Source: Flavobacteriaceae bacterium
GTDB lineage: Bacteria; Bacteroidota; Bacteroidia; Flavobacteriales; Flavobacteriaceae
Direction: 5' to 3'
NCBI GenBank assembly: GCA_003511845.1
Contig: DOIV01000044.1
Coordinates: forward strand, 1,184 to 24,971
DNA: 23,788 nt
Both the position numbers and the translations under genes were made by a program. Under the pieces are notes generated by a model. That model had not been told where the DNA came from. It made no database searches and saw only the letters and a list, made by a program, of their open reading frames with translations. Shown here in pieces: positions 7,625 through 16,002 of the stretch (position 1 is the stretch's first letter; each line of letters opens with the position of its first letter).

Positions 7625-8230
7625 TTATTTAGAATATAATTCTACAATAAATTGTTCGTTAATATTTTCTGGTATTTGAATTCTTTCTGGTACAGTTACA
7701 AATGTACCTTGCATGGTATCACCATTCCAATTCAACCACTCATACACAGCACTGTTATTCGACAAAGAACTTTCAATAGCAACAAGTGATTTTGATTTTT
7801 CTCTTACACCAACTACATCTCCAGGTTTTAATGAATATGAAGGAATGTTTACAATTTCTCCATTTACTGTAATATGACGGTGAGACACCAATTGTCTTGC
7901 ACCACTACGAGAAGGTGATATACCTAATCTAAAAGCAACGTTATCTAGACGAGACTCACATAATTGCAATAATATTTCACCTGTAATACCTGATGATGAA
8001 GAAGCTTTTTTAAATAAATTACGAAATTGTTTTTCAAGAATTCCGTAAGTATATTTTGCTTTTTGCTTTTCCATTAACTGGACAGCATATTCTGATTTTT
8101 TACCACGACGTCTGTTATTACCATGTTGTCCTGGAGGATAATTTCTTTTTTCGAATGATTTATCATCTCCGAAGATTGCCTCGCCAAATTTACGAGCAAT
8201 TTTAGTTTTTGGTCCTGTATATCTTGCCAT
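7625..8230 (-). CDS. rpsD: Ribosomal protein S4 (uS4)
   Basis: Primary 16S rRNA binder that starts assembly of the small-subunit body. It is 201 residues, opening [20 protein letters not shown], with [10 protein letters not shown] (28-37) and the S4 RNA-binding domain at about 91-150 ([20 protein letters not shown], then [10 protein letters not shown]). The N-terminal region has no cysteine, so this is the zinc-free form. In other bacteria S4 represses its own operon; here rpsD is preceded by an unusual 197-nt structured gap, which could be a site for such control, though this is inference. Confidence 0.97.
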   Translation of the reverse strand: MARYTGPKTKIARKFGEAIFGDDKSFEKRNYPPGQHGNNRRRGKKSEYAVQLMEKQKAKYTYGILEKQFRNLFKKASSSSGITGEILLQLCESRLDNVAFRLGISPSRSGARQLVSHRHITVNGEIVNIPSYSLKPGDVVGVREKSKSLVAIESSLSNNSAVYEWLNWNGDTMQGTFVTVPERIQIPENINEQFIVELYSK

Positions 8231-8308
8231 TTTTATTGATTTAGTGAAAGGGATTATGAATTAAGGCTTAATCCTTCGATAATCTAGAATCCTTTCTTTA
8301 TTATAATA

Positions 8309-8323
8309 CTGAATTTATTTCAG
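8309..8323. repeat. Palindromic motif copy, CTGAATTTATTTCAG
   Basis: A 15-nt hairpin unit (stem CTGAA/TTCAG, loop 5) in the rpsK-rpsD gap. The same 15-nt core occurs on the opposite strand at 8390-8404 and again at 23191-23205. This copy is inverted relative to the 8389-8405 copy, so the two can also pair with each other over 15 bp. Confidence 0.65.
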
Positions 8324-8353
8324 CACCTATTTATTTTAAACTTTTTAAAAGAA

Positions 8354-8370
8354 GCTAAAACTAGTTTAGC
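8354..8370. other. Small hairpin GCTAAAACTAGTTTAGC
   Basis: A 6-bp stem GCTAAA/TTTAGC around 5 nt lies in the middle of the rpsK-rpsD gap, between the two inverted copies of the CTGAATTTATTTCAG motif. In RNA it would form the tip region of the larger structure those copies can make. Confidence 0.45.
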
Positions 8371-8388
8371 ATATCTGATTTTTGAGAA

Positions 8389-8405
8389 GCTGAAATAAAT
8401 TCAGC
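8389..8405. repeat. Palindromic motif copy, GCTGAAATAAATTCAGC
   Basis: A 17-nt hairpin (stem GCTGAA/TTCAGC) 22 nt downstream of the rpsK stop codon. It is the inverted partner of the copy at 8309-8323 and shares its 15-nt core with 23189-23207. Confidence 0.65.
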
Positions 8406-8408
8406 TTA

Positions 8409-8430
8409 TAAATTGAACAAGTTCAATTTA
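8409..8430 (-). other. Hairpin spanning the rpsK stop codon
   Basis: Perfect 10-bp stem TAAATTGAAC/GTTCAATTTA around AA; the rpsK stop codon (8428-8430) is part of the 5' arm of the transcript. It resembles the larger palindrome centred on the rpsJ stop. A possible role is 3'-end protection or processing, or release-coupled folding. No T-tract follows, so it is not a standard terminator. Confidence 0.5.
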
Positions 8431-8811
8431 TACTCTTCTTCTTTTAGGAGGACGACATCCGTTATGTGGTAAAGGTGTAACGTCAATAATTTCAGTTACT
8501 TCAATACCTGCATTATGTAATGTTCTGATTGCAGACTCTCTTCCGTTACCAGGCCCTTTTACATAAACTTTAACTTTTCTAAGTCCTGCATCATGAGCAA
8601 CTTTAGCACAATCTTCAGCTGCAGTTTGAGCTGCATAAGGCGTGTTCTTTTTAGAGCCTCTAAACCCCTGTTTACCAGCGGAAGACCAAGAAATTACATC
8701 TCCTTTTTTGTTTGTTAAAGAAATAATGATGTTATTGAAAGAGGCTTTAATGTGAGCTTCTCCAATTGCATCAACGATTACTTTACGTTTTTTTGTATTT
8801 GTTTTTGCCAT
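8428..8811 (-). CDS. rpsK: Ribosomal protein S11 (uS11)
   Basis: Small-subunit platform protein that helps form the mRNA exit region. It has 127 residues, with the conserved core [20 protein letters not shown] (20-39), [20 protein letters not shown] (43-62), the signature region [20 protein letters not shown] (77-96) and the C-terminal [20 protein letters not shown]. Length and ends are standard. It lies 87 nt downstream of rpsM, a gap where I see no clear structure, and 197 nt upstream of rpsD. Its stop codon is embedded in a hairpin. Confidence 0.97.
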   Translation of the reverse strand: MAKTNTKKRKVIVDAIGEAHIKASFNNIIISLTNKKGDVISWSSAGKQGFRGSKKNTPYAAQTAAEDCAKVAHDAGLRKVKVYVKGPGNGRESAIRTLHNAGIEVTEIIDVTPLPHNGCRPPKRRRV

Positions 8812-8898
8812 AATTATCTAGTATTAAGTTTTGATAATTAATATTTAGAAGAATTACATTCACTAAAATTTAATTTATCAATAACTAATGTCTATTTA

Positions 8899-9273
8899 TT
8901 ATTTAGTTGCTTTCTTTTTGTTAGCAACAGTTTTTCTTTTCCCTTTTCTGGTTCTAGAATTATTTTTTGTTCTTTGTCCTCTTAAAGGTAAACCTGATCT
9001 ATGACGTATACCTCTATAGCAACCAATATCCATCAAACGTTTAATGTTCAATTGAATTTCTGAACGCAATTCACCTTCAATAGTAAATGTACCTACTTGT
9101 TCTCTAATGTTACTGATCTCATCATCAGTCCAATCTTGAACTTTAGTGTTTTCATCTACTTTTGCTTTTGCTAAAATCTCTTTAGCTCTGTTTCTACCAA
9201 CACCATAGATGTAAGTTAATGAAATAACTCCTCTTTTGTTTTTTGGTATGTCAATTCCTGCTATTCTTGCCAT
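8899..9273 (-). CDS. rpsM: Ribosomal protein S13 (uS13)
   Basis: Small-subunit head protein contacting the P-site tRNA and forming bridges to the large subunit. The 124-residue sequence opens [20 protein letters not shown], contains the helix-turn-helix region [14 protein letters not shown] and the signature [13 protein letters not shown] (91-103), and ends in the usual basic tail ([15 protein letters not shown]). It starts 2 nt after the rpmJ stop codon, which indicates close translational linkage. Confidence 0.97.
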   Translation of the reverse strand: MARIAGIDIPKNKRGVISLTYIYGVGRNRAKEILAKAKVDENTKVQDWTDDEISNIREQVGTFTIEGELRSEIQLNIKRLMDIGCYRGIRHRSGLPLRGQRTKNNSRTRKGKRKTVANKKKATK

Positions 9274-9275
9274 AA

Positions 9276-9392
9276 TTATCCTTGTCTTTGTTTAAATCTA
9301 GGATTCTTTTTATTGATTACATATAATCTGCCTTTTCTGCGAACTATCTTACAGTCGGCACTTCTCTTTTTTACTGATGCTCTAACCTTCAT
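9276..9392 (-). CDS. rpmJ: Ribosomal protein L36 (bL36), zinc-free form
   Basis: A 38-residue protein, [20 protein letters not shown] at the N-terminus and [11 protein letters not shown] at the C-terminus, translated from the - strand between infA and rpsM. L36 sits near helix 91 of 23S rRNA and aids late large-subunit assembly. The zinc-binding form needs three Cys and one His; here only Cys14 remains (the other positions are Ser, Asn and Phe), so it should not bind zinc. This is the ordinary location of rpmJ. Gaps are 5 nt from infA and 2 nt to rpsM. Confidence 0.95.
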   Translation of the reverse strand: MKVRASVKKRSADCKIVRRKGRLYVINKKNPRFKQRQG

Positions 9393-9397
9393 GGTTT

Positions 9398-9613
9398 CTA
9401 ATATCTATACGTTATTCGAGCCTTAGTTAAATCATAAGGACTCATTTCTAATTTTACTTTATCTCCAGGTAATAATTTAATATAATGCATTCGCATTTTA
9501 CCTGAAATATGTGCAGTAACTATATGGCCATTTTCTAGTTCGACACGAAACATTGCATTAGATAATGCTTCATTAATTGTTCCGTCTTGTTCAATTGATT
9601 TTTGCTTTGCCAT
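9398..9613 (-). CDS. infA: Translation initiation factor IF-1
   Basis: A 71-residue single OB-fold protein that occupies the ribosomal A site during initiation. [20 protein letters not shown] leads into the conserved [20 protein letters not shown] core, then [20 protein letters not shown] and RITYRY. Full length. It is 2 nt after secY; no methionine aminopeptidase gene lies between secY and infA, unlike the order in many Firmicutes. Confidence 0.97.
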   Translation of the reverse strand: MAKQKSIEQDGTINEALSNAMFRVELENGHIVTAHISGKMRMHYIKLLPGDKVKLEMSPYDLTKARITYRY

Positions 9614-9615
9614 AA

Positions 9616-10953
9616 TTATGATGCTACTGATTTTCTTTTGCTACCTGTTTTCATTAAACCATCATAATGACGATTTAATAAATGTGAATTTATTTGTTGT
9701 ATTGTATCTATAGCAACACCAACCATAATTAACAATGATGTTCCTCCATAAAATATAGCCCAATTGGGTTGCACACCTGCTTGAACAATAAATGCAGGTA
9801 ATATTGCTAACAATGCTAAGAATATTGATCCTGGCAAAGTAATGCGAGATAAAATAGTATCTAAATAGTCAGCTGTTTCTTTACCTGGTCTAATTCCTGG
9901 TAAAAAGCCTCCACCTCTTTTTAAATCATCTGCCATTTTATTTGTTGGTATTGTAATTGCAGTATAAAAATAACTGAATATTATAATTAACAATGCAAAA
10001 ACTATATTATACCAAAGACCAAACATATCTTGAAAAGCAATACCTATTGATTTCAAAGTATCATTTTCAGAACTAGTTAATAATTGAGGCACAAACATTA
10101 ATGCTTGAGCAAATATAATTGGCATTACACCAGATGAATTCAACTTTAAAGGAATGTATTGTCTTGCTCCTTCAGCATCTTCAATGTTTCCAGCAACTGT
10201 ACGTCTAGCATATTGTACAGCAATTTTTCTAACACCAGTTACTAAGTATACACATGCTAATATTGCTACTAACCAAAGAACAACTTCAATTAACACCATC
10301 AATAAACCTCCTGTAGATTGATTTAATCTAGAAGTAAATTCTTGTAAAAATGTTGAAGGCAATCTCGCAATAATTCCTATCATAATTAATAGCGAAATAC
10401 CATTACCAATTCCTTTATCAGTTATTCTTTCACCTAACCACATTGCAAATACTGTACCAGTAGTTAGTAATACCATCGATGATATAAAGAATGTTGTTTT
10501 ATCTAATAAAAATGCACTTTCAGGAATACCTAATGCAGGTAAACCTAATATATAAGCTGGAGCCTGTAGTAATAGAATACCAATAGTTAACCAACGTGTG
10601 ATTTGTGTGATTTTCTTTTGACCACTTGCTCCTTCTTTTTGTAATTTCTGTAAATATGGAACAGCAATTCCCATCAACTGAACTACAATAGAAGCAGATA
10701 TATAAGGCATAATACCCAATGCCATTACTGAAGCTTGAGCAAAAGCTCCTCCAGTAAACATGTTTAACAACCCTAAAAGGTTATTATCACTAGTTTTATT
10801 TGCTAGATTAGCCAATTGAGAACCGTCAATACCTGGTAAAGTAATTTGTGCTGCTAAGCGATATACTACCATTAAACCAAGAGTTAAAATAATTTTATTT
10901 CTTAACTCTTCAATTTTCCAAATATCTTGTATGGTACTTATAAACTTTTTCAT
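9616..10953 (-). CDS. secY: Preprotein translocase channel subunit SecY
   Basis: The pore of the SecYEG translocon in the inner membrane. The 445-residue sequence has about ten hydrophobic segments, roughly at 19-37, 70-95, 119-138, 153-172, 182-197, 216-240, 275-292, 313-335, 372-391 and 398-417. SecY hallmarks are visible: [19 protein letters not shown] (172-190), the cytoplasmic loop [19 protein letters not shown] (346-364) needed for SecA and ribosome contact, and [12 protein letters not shown] (333-344). Lying between rplO and infA is the classic spc position, which ties secretion capacity to ribosome supply. Confidence 0.97.
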   Translation of the reverse strand: MKKFISTIQDIWKIEELRNKIILTLGLMVVYRLAAQITLPGIDGSQLANLANKTSDNNLLGLLNMFTGGAFAQASVMALGIMPYISASIVVQLMGIAVPYLQKLQKEGASGQKKITQITRWLTIGILLLQAPAYILGLPALGIPESAFLLDKTTFFISSMVLLTTGTVFAMWLGERITDKGIGNGISLLIMIGIIARLPSTFLQEFTSRLNQSTGGLLMVLIEVVLWLVAILACVYLVTGVRKIAVQYARRTVAGNIEDAEGARQYIPLKLNSSGVMPIIFAQALMFVPQLLTSSENDTLKSIGIAFQDMFGLWYNIVFALLIIIFSYFYTAITIPTNKMADDLKRGGGFLPGIRPGKETADYLDTILSRITLPGSIFLALLAILPAFIVQAGVQPNWAIFYGGTSLLIMVGVAIDTIQQINSHLLNRHYDGLMKTGSKRKSVAS

Positions 10954-10957
10954 TTAA

Positions 10958-11410
10958 TTATAATGTTACTGCTTTTCCACCTACTTTTTCAATAGCTTCT
11001 TTAGCTGTTGCAGTAAATTTATGTACTGTAATGTCTAATTTAGCTTTTAGCTCTCCTCTTCCTAAAATTTTAACCAAGTCATTTTTACCAACCAAGCCAT
11101 TTTGAACAAGAATTTCTAAAGTAATGGTATCTTTAAGTCTACCATTGTCAACCATTTCTTGCAGTTTATCTAAATTGATACCGGCATATTCTTTACGATT
11201 AATATTTGTAAAGCCAAATTTAGGCACACGTCTTTGTAATGGCATTTGACCACCTTCAAAACCAATCTTTTTAGAATATCCAGAACGAGATTTAGCACCA
11301 TTATGACCTCTAGTGGCTGTACCACCTTTACCAGATCCTTGTCCTCTACCTATTCTTTTTGCTTTATTTTTAACTGCACCTTTAGCAGGTCTTAAGTTAT
11401 TTAATTGCAT
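10958..11410 (-). CDS. rplO: Ribosomal protein L15 (uL15)
   Basis: Late-assembly large-subunit protein. The 150-residue sequence opens MQLNNLRPAKGAVKNKAKRI, followed by the glycine/arginine-rich RNA-binding extension (about 20-60, including GRGQGSGKGGTATRGHNGAK) and the globular C-terminal domain (VQNGLVGKNDLVKILGRGEL, then KFTATAKEAIEKVGG). Full length. It is 12 nt from rpmD and 4 nt from secY. Confidence 0.97.
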   Translation of the reverse strand: MQLNNLRPAKGAVKNKAKRIGRGQGSGKGGTATRGHNGAKSRSGYSKKIGFEGGQMPLQRRVPKFGFTNINRKEYAGINLDKLQEMVDNGRLKDTITLEILVQNGLVGKNDLVKILGRGELKAKLDITVHKFTATAKEAIEKVGGKAVTL

Positions 11411-11422
11411 AATATTATTGTA

Positions 11423-11602
11423 TTAAACTTCTTCAACAGAAAGTAAGTGTTTTACTTTATTTACCATACCTAAAATCGTTGGTGAAGCATCATGCTCTAC
11501 CACTTGATTCAATTTACGTAAACCTAACGCCTCTAAAGTTCTTTTTTGATCTTGAGGACGTCTGATTTGACTACGTACTTGTTTTACTCTAATTTTTTTC
11601 AT
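11423..11602 (-). CDS. rpmD: Ribosomal protein L30 (uL30)
   Basis: A 59-residue reading frame between rpsE and rplO, on the - strand. It reads MKKIRVKQVRSQIRRPQDQK, then RTLEALGLRKLNQVVEHDAS, then PTILGMVNKVKHLLSVEEV, which is the standard L30 fold (a small large-subunit protein near 5S rRNA and domain II of 23S). The TLEALGLRKLNQ segment is diagnostic. It begins 10 nt after the rpsE stop codon and ends 12 nt before rplO. L30 is absent from some bacteria; it is intact here. Confidence 0.96.
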   Translation of the reverse strand: MKKIRVKQVRSQIRRPQDQKRTLEALGLRKLNQVVEHDASPTILGMVNKVKHLLSVEEV

Positions 11603-11612
11603 CGTCTTAATA

Positions 11613-12137
11613 TTATCCGTTAAAAACTTTATTTAGAGAAATACCTCTTTGCTTAGCTATCGTATTTGCATCACGTAATTGTAATAAAGCATCAAAAGTA
11701 GCTTTTACAACATTGTGAGGATTAGAAGATCCTTGAGATTTTGACAATACATCATGCACTCCAACAGACTCTAATACAGCACGTACAGCACCACCTGCAA
11801 TAACTCCAGTACCACTAGATGCAGGCTTTAAAAACACCTTTGCACCTGAAAATTTACCTTTTTGTTCGTGAGGTATTGTTTGCTTAATAATTGGTATTCT
11901 TACTAAGTTTTTCTTAGCATCTTCTATCGCTTTAGCAATTGCAGATGCAACATCTTTAGATTTACCAAGACCATGCCCAACAACTCCATTTTGATCACCA
12001 ACCACAACAATTGCTGAAAAACCAAAAGTTCTACCACCTTTTGTTACTTTTGTAACCCTTTGTACTCCTACCAAATGATCTTTTAAATCTAAGCCACTTG
12101 GTTTTACGCGTTCAACGTTTCCGTATTTTTGATACAT
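11613..12137 (-). CDS. rpsE: Ribosomal protein S5 (uS5)
   Basis: Small-subunit protein at the mRNA entry channel; affects accuracy and is the site of classic spectinomycin-resistance changes. The 174-residue sequence carries the N-terminal double-stranded RNA-binding domain with [20 protein letters not shown] (28-47) and [17 protein letters not shown] (51-67), and the C-terminal domain with [15 protein letters not shown] and [16 protein letters not shown]. Start [20 protein letters not shown] is normal for Bacteroidota. It is 8 nt after rplR. Confidence 0.97.
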   Translation of the reverse strand: MYQKYGNVERVKPSGLDLKDHLVGVQRVTKVTKGGRTFGFSAIVVVGDQNGVVGHGLGKSKDVASAIAKAIEDAKKNLVRIPIIKQTIPHEQKGKFSGAKVFLKPASSGTGVIAGGAVRAVLESVGVHDVLSKSQGSSNPHNVVKATFDALLQLRDANTIAKQRGISLNKVFNG

Positions 12138-12145
12138 AATCTTAA

Positions 12146-12499
12146 TTAAAATTTTAGTCCAGCTTCTCTTGCACTATCAGCTAGAGCTTTTACTCTACCG
12201 TGATATAAATAACCATTTCTATCAAAAGCAACCGTTTCAATACCTGCTTTAATTGCTTTTTCAGCTAATGCTTTACCTACAAGGGTAGCTACTTCTATTT
12301 TTGTCCCTTTTGAAGCAACTTTTTTATCTCTCGATGATGCGGTTACTAATGTAGTACCTGTATTGTCATCTATTAATTGAGCATTGATTTCTTTATTGCT
12401 TCTAAATACTGAAAGCCTTGGCTTTGTAGCATTTCCAGAAACAATTTTTCTGATTCTATGCTTTATTCTTTGTCTTCTCTCTAGCTTTGATAATGCCAT
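12146..12499 (-). CDS. rplR: Ribosomal protein L18 (uL18)
   Basis: 5S rRNA-binding protein of the large subunit. The 117-residue sequence opens [20 protein letters not shown] and continues with [20 protein letters not shown] and the conserved C-terminal [17 protein letters not shown]. The basic N-terminus contacts 5S rRNA. Full length, 30 nt after rplF. Confidence 0.97.
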   Translation of the reverse strand: MALSKLERRQRIKHRIRKIVSGNATKPRLSVFRSNKEINAQLIDDNTGTTLVTASSRDKKVASKGTKIEVATLVGKALAEKAIKAGIETVAFDRNGYLYHGRVKALADSAREAGLKF

Positions 12500-12529
12500 T
12501 TGATTTACGATTTATTGATGTTATCAATA

Positions 12530-13072
12530 TTATGCAGATTTACCTGCTTTTCTTCTAATTTGTTCACCTACAAACTTAATTCCTTTTCCTTTGTATGGTT
12601 CTGGTCTACGATAAGAACGAATCTTAGCAGCAACCTGCCCCACTAATTGTTTATCTATTGAAGTAAGTTTTATTATTGGATTTTTACCTTTATCAGATAC
12701 TGTTTCAACTTTTACTTCAGGAGCTAAGTTCATAACTATATTATGTGAAAAACCTAAAGCCAAATCTAATTTCTGACCTTGATTACTTGCTCTATAACCT
12801 ACACCAACCAATTCTAATTCTTTAGAAAAACCTTTAGTAACACCTTCAATCATATTAAAAATTAAAGCTCTGTATAAACCATGTTTCGATTTATGATCTT
12901 TATTTTCTGATGGACGATCTAAAGTTAATTGACCTTCTTCTACTTTTACAGTAATATCTATTATCTCTTGAGATAACTCTCCTAATTTCCCTTTTACAGT
13001 AACTACACCATCTTTAATGTCGACAGTAATACCTTCTGGAATTGTAATTGGAGCTTTTCCTATTCTTGACAT
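12530..13072 (-). CDS. rplF: Ribosomal protein L6 (uL6)
   Basis: Large-subunit protein near the sarcin-ricin loop and factor-binding site. The 180-residue sequence has two L6 repeats (about 11-82 and 90-165), with MSRIGKAPITIPEGITVDIK at the start and the L6 signature EPYKGKGIKFVGEQIRRKAG (157-176) at the end. Full length. It starts 14 nt after rpsH. Confidence 0.97.
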   Translation of the reverse strand: MSRIGKAPITIPEGITVDIKDGVVTVKGKLGELSQEIIDITVKVEEGQLTLDRPSENKDHKSKHGLYRALIFNMIEGVTKGFSKELELVGVGYRASNQGQKLDLALGFSHNIVMNLAPEVKVETVSDKGKNPIIKLTSIDKQLVGQVAAKIRSYRRPEPYKGKGIKFVGEQIRRKAGKSA

Positions 13073-13086
13073 CTCTTAATTCTTTA

Positions 13087-13485
13087 TTAATAAACGTAAC
13101 ATAAAACTTCACCACCAACATTCTCTTCTTTAGCCTTTTTATTAGTCATTACTCCTTTAGAAGTAGAGACTATGGCAATACCAAGACCATTTAATACTCT
13201 TGGTAACTCAGAAGCATTTACGTATTTACGTAAACCTGGCTTACTAATTCTTTCAATTTTCTTAATAGTAGGTTGCTTAGATATTTTATCATACTTTAAA
13301 GCAATCTTAATTGAATCTTGAACTTTATTCTCATCAAACTTGTAACTTAAGATATAACCTTGATCAAATAAGATTTTAGTCATTTCTTTCTTTAAGTTAG
13401 AAGCTGGAATTTCAACAACTCTAAGTCCTGCATTGGCTGCATTTCTTATTCTTGTTAAATAATCTGCTATAGGATCTGTATTCAT
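13087..13485 (-). CDS. rpsH: Ribosomal protein S8 (uS8)
   Basis: Early 16S-binding protein; in Escherichia coli it is also the translational repressor of the spc operon. The 132-residue sequence opens MNTDPIADYLTRIRNAANAG and ends with the signature region GIAIVSTSKGVMTNKKAKEE then GGEVLCYVY. Full length. The 70-nt gap to rpsN is one of the wider gaps in the spc section and holds a 20-bp palindrome, which might be a control or processing site. Confidence 0.97.
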   Translation of the reverse strand: MNTDPIADYLTRIRNAANAGLRVVEIPASNLKKEMTKILFDQGYILSYKFDENKVQDSIKIALKYDKISKQPTIKKIERISKPGLRKYVNASELPRVLNGLGIAIVSTSKGVMTNKKAKEENVGGEVLCYVY

Positions 13486-13512
13486 ATATATTAATTTACG
13501 GTTTTGGTTTTT

Positions 13513-13532
13513 AAGACTGAATATTCAGTCTT
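13513..13532 (-). other. 20-bp perfect palindrome between rpsN and rpsH
   Basis: AAGACTGAATATTCAGTCTT, extendable by GGTTT/AAACC across a 2-nt bulge, gives a strong hairpin 23 nt downstream of the rpsN stop codon and 27 nt upstream of the rpsH start. It contains the core CTGAA..TTCAG also seen in the motif at 8309, 8389 and 23189. No T-tract follows on the - strand. In Escherichia coli S8 binds mRNA at the rplE start; whether this hairpin has any such role is unknown. Confidence 0.6.
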
Positions 13533-13555
13533 AAACCTGAAACCAATTTATAATT

Positions 13556-13825
13556 TTACCAACTTGCTTTTCTAACACCAGGTATTAAACCTTGATTAGC
13601 CATTTCTCTAAAAGTTACACGAGATATTCCGAATTGTCTCATATATCCTTTAGGCCTTCCTGTTAATTTACAACGATTGTGTAAACGTATAGGAGAAGCA
13701 TTTTTTGGCAGCTTTTGTAATGCTTCATAATCTCCAGCCTCTTTTAAAGCTTTACGTTTTTCAGCATATTTAGCTACTATTTTTCTTCTTTTAACCTCAC
13801 GGGCTTTCATTGATTCTTTAGCCAT
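13556..13825 (-). CDS. rpsN: Ribosomal protein S14 (uS14), zinc-free form
   Basis: Small-subunit head protein. The 89-residue length and the sequence [20 protein letters not shown], then [20 protein letters not shown] and [20 protein letters not shown], identify the long type without the zinc ribbon: a single cysteine is present where the short zinc form has two CxxC pairs. It is 3 nt after rplE and 70 nt before rpsH. Confidence 0.97.
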   Translation of the reverse strand: MAKESMKAREVKRRKIVAKYAEKRKALKEAGDYEALQKLPKNASPIRLHNRCKLTGRPKGYMRQFGISRVTFREMANQGLIPGVRKASW

Positions 13826-13828
13826 CTC

Positions 13829-14380
13829 TTAATTTTTTTTAAATGGTAAACCTAACTCAGTCAATAATGACTTAGCTTCTTTATCAGTTTTGGCAGATGT
13901 TACAAAAGTAATATCCATACCACCAATTTTATTTACTTTATCAATATCTATTTCAGGAAAAATGATTTGTTCAGTAATTCCTAAATTATAATTACCTCTT
14001 CCGTCAAAACCAGTAGATTTAATACCTCTAAAGTCTCTAACACGTGGTAAAGATGCGGTTACTAACCTATCTAAAAATTCATACATTTTTTGATCACGTA
14101 AAGTTACTTTAACACCAATTGGCATTCCCTTACGTAATTTAAAAGATGCAACATCTTTTTTAGAAATAGTTGCTATTGCTTTTTGACCTGAAATTTTTGT
14201 TATCTCATCAAGAGCATAATCAATTAATTTCTTGTCTGCAACTGCAGCCCCAACACCTTTACTAATTACAATTTTCTGTAATTTAGGCACTTGCATTATA
14301 TTCTTATAACCGAACTCTTCAGTTAATGCAACTGTAATTCTGCTTTTAAACTCCTCTTTAAGTCTTGGTACGTATGCCAT
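13829..14380 (-). CDS. rplE: Ribosomal protein L5 (uL5)
   Basis: 5S rRNA-binding protein of the central protuberance that also contacts P-site tRNA. The 183-residue sequence opens [20 protein letters not shown], has the signature [20 protein letters not shown] (34-53), the loop [20 protein letters not shown] and the C-terminal [20 protein letters not shown]. Full length. It is 2 nt after rplX. Confidence 0.97.
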   Translation of the reverse strand: MAYVPRLKEEFKSRITVALTEEFGYKNIMQVPKLQKIVISKGVGAAVADKKLIDYALDEITKISGQKAIATISKKDVASFKLRKGMPIGVKVTLRDQKMYEFLDRLVTASLPRVRDFRGIKSTGFDGRGNYNLGITEQIIFPEIDIDKVNKIGGMDITFVTSAKTDKEAKSLLTELGLPFKKN

Positions 14381-14382
14381 AA

Positions 14383-14691
14383 CTAAATAATTTCTTTAGA
14401 TTTTTTTGAGAATCTCACTTTTTTATCCCCTTCCATTCTATATCCTACTCTTGTCGTTTTTCCATTTTCTACTAACATTAAGTTAGAGATATGAATTGGA
14501 GCTTCAAATTTTGAAATTCCACCTAGAGGATTCTGAGCACTAGGTTTGGTATGTTTAGATACCATATTAGCACCTTCAACAATTGCTTTATTCTTTTCTC
14601 TAAGAATTTTAACAATCTTTCCTTCTTTACCTTTATCTTCACCGGTCATAACTTTGACAGTATCTCCGGCTTTAAGTTTTAATTTTATCAT
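14383..14691 (-). CDS. rplX: Ribosomal protein L24 (uL24)
   Basis: Assembly-initiator protein of the large subunit. The 102-residue sequence begins with a KOW motif ([20 protein letters not shown], 6-25) and contains the conserved [18 protein letters not shown] segment (42-59) and the C-terminal [18 protein letters not shown]. It lies 11 nt after rplN and 2 nt before rplE. Confidence 0.96.
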   Translation of the reverse strand: MIKLKLKAGDTVKVMTGEDKGKEGKIVKILREKNKAIVEGANMVSKHTKPSAQNPLGGISKFEAPIHISNLMLVENGKTTRVGYRMEGDKKVRFSKKSKEII

Positions 14692-14702
14692 CTTAATATA
14701 TA

Positions 14703-15074
14703 TTAAAGCACTTCAGGTGCTAATGATACAATTTTCATGAATTGCTTTTCACGTAATTCTCTACCTACTGGTCCAAAAACACGAGTTCCTTTCATTTCAC
14801 CAGAAGTAGCATCTAATAACACACATGCATTATCATCAAATCTAATATAAGAACCATCTTTACGACGAATTTCTTTCTTAACTCTGACAACTACTGCTCT
14901 AGATACTTGTCCTTTTTTAACAGTACCGTTTGGTGTAGAAGACTTTATAGAAACTACAATTTTATCTCCTATAGAAGCATAACGTCTTTTTGTTCCTCCA
15001 AGCACTCTAATTACTAATACTTCTTTTGCACCAGTATTATCAGCTACTTTTAATCTTGATTCTTGTTGTAACAT
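14703..15074 (-). CDS. rplN: Ribosomal protein L14 (uL14)
   Basis: Large-subunit protein forming intersubunit bridge B8 and the docking site of the silencing factor RsfS. The 123-residue sequence opens [20 protein letters not shown] and carries the L14 signature region [20 protein letters not shown] (53-72) and [15 protein letters not shown]. Full length, 2 nt after rpsQ. Confidence 0.97.
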   Translation of the reverse strand: MLQQESRLKVADNTGAKEVLVIRVLGGTKRRYASIGDKIVVSIKSSTPNGTVKKGQVSRAVVVRVKKEIRRKDGSYIRFDDNACVLLDATSGEMKGTRVFGPVGRELREKQFMKIVSLAPEVL

Positions 15075-15076
15075 AA

Positions 15077-15334
15077 TTATTTAGCTCTTTCTAAGATTTC
15101 TACTAATCTCCAACGTTTGGTTTTACTTAACGGACGTGTTTCCATTATTTTTACGGTATCACCTATATTGCAATCGTTTGTTTCATCGTGTGCAACATAT
15201 TTTTTTGTTTTCATCACGAACTTGCCGTACATAGGGTGTTTAGTTTTTGTAACTTCTTTCACAACAATAGATTTCTCCATTTTGTTACTTGAAACAACTC
15301 CTATTCTTTCTTTTCTAAGATTTCTTTTTTCCAT
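15077..15334 (-). CDS. rpsQ: Ribosomal protein S17 (uS17)
   Basis: Primary 16S-binding protein with an OB fold. The 85-residue sequence reads [20 protein letters not shown], then [20 protein letters not shown], with the signature [20 protein letters not shown] (58-77). Full length. It starts 19 nt after rpmC. Confidence 0.97.
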   Translation of the reverse strand: MEKRNLRKERIGVVSSNKMEKSIVVKEVTKTKHPMYGKFVMKTKKYVAHDETNDCNIGDTVKIMETRPLSKTKRWRLVEILERAK

Positions 15335-15353
15335 CTTGTAAATACGAATACAA

Positions 15354-15545
15354 TTATTGTACCTCTCTTTTAGTTAATTCTGTAGCAAGTCTAGCAACAG
15401 TTCTTTTTAAACCTCTCAATTGAATTGGATTTTCTAAAGGAGATATTGCGTGTGCCATTTTCAAATCTGTATAGTTTTTCTTAAGAGAAACTAATTGTTC
15501 TTGCAAATCTGCTACAGATAATTCTTTAATTTCTGATTGTTTCAT
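15354..15545 (-). CDS. rpmC: Ribosomal protein L29 (uL29)
   Basis: Small helical protein at the peptide exit tunnel rim, near the binding site for trigger factor and SRP. The 63-residue sequence [20 protein letters not shown], then [20 protein letters not shown] and [16 protein letters not shown] shows the usual two-helix hairpin, with a predicted coiled coil. It is 3 nt after rplP. Confidence 0.95.
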   Translation of the reverse strand: MKQSEIKELSVADLQEQLVSLKKNYTDLKMAHAISPLENPIQLRGLKRTVARLATELTKREVQ

Positions 15546-15548
15546 AAT

Positions 15549-15983
15549 TTATACTTCTTTAGCGTCGTAATCTCTTGCTATTATAAATTTAGTTTTTACA
15601 GGTAATTTTTGAGCTGCTAAGCGTAATGCTTCTTTTGCAGTTTCTATAGGCACTCCACCTATTTCAAATAAAATTCTTCCTGGTTTAATAACAGCAACAA
15701 AATATTCAGGAGCTCCTTTACCTTTACCCATACGTACTTCTAAAGGTTTTTTAGTAATAGGCTTGTCAGGAAAAATTTTAATCCAAAGACTACCTTGCCT
15801 TTTCATGTAACGTGTTGCAGCAATACGAGCTGCTTCTATTTGACGAGAAGTTAACAAGTCTTGATCTAAAGATTTAATTCCGAACATTCCGTTAGAAAGT
15901 CTATGCCCTCTATTAGAATTGCCTTTCATATTTCCTTTAGCCTTCTGAACTTTACGATATTTCGTCCTTTTTGGTTGTAACAT
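15549..15983 (-). CDS. rplP: Ribosomal protein L16 (uL16)
   Basis: Late-assembling large-subunit protein near the A site, required for tRNA accommodation. The 144-residue sequence opens [20 protein letters not shown] and has [20 protein letters not shown] (49-68), the signature [20 protein letters not shown] (84-103) and [13 protein letters not shown]. Full length. It is 19 nt after rpsC. Confidence 0.97.
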   Translation of the reverse strand: MLQPKRTKYRKVQKAKGNMKGNSNRGHRLSNGMFGIKSLDQDLLTSRQIEAARIAATRYMKRQGSLWIKIFPDKPITKKPLEVRMGKGKGAPEYFVAVIKPGRILFEIGGVPIETAKEALRLAAQKLPVKTKFIIARDYDAKEV

Positions 15984-16002
15984 TTTCTAAAATTTATAAA
16001 AA

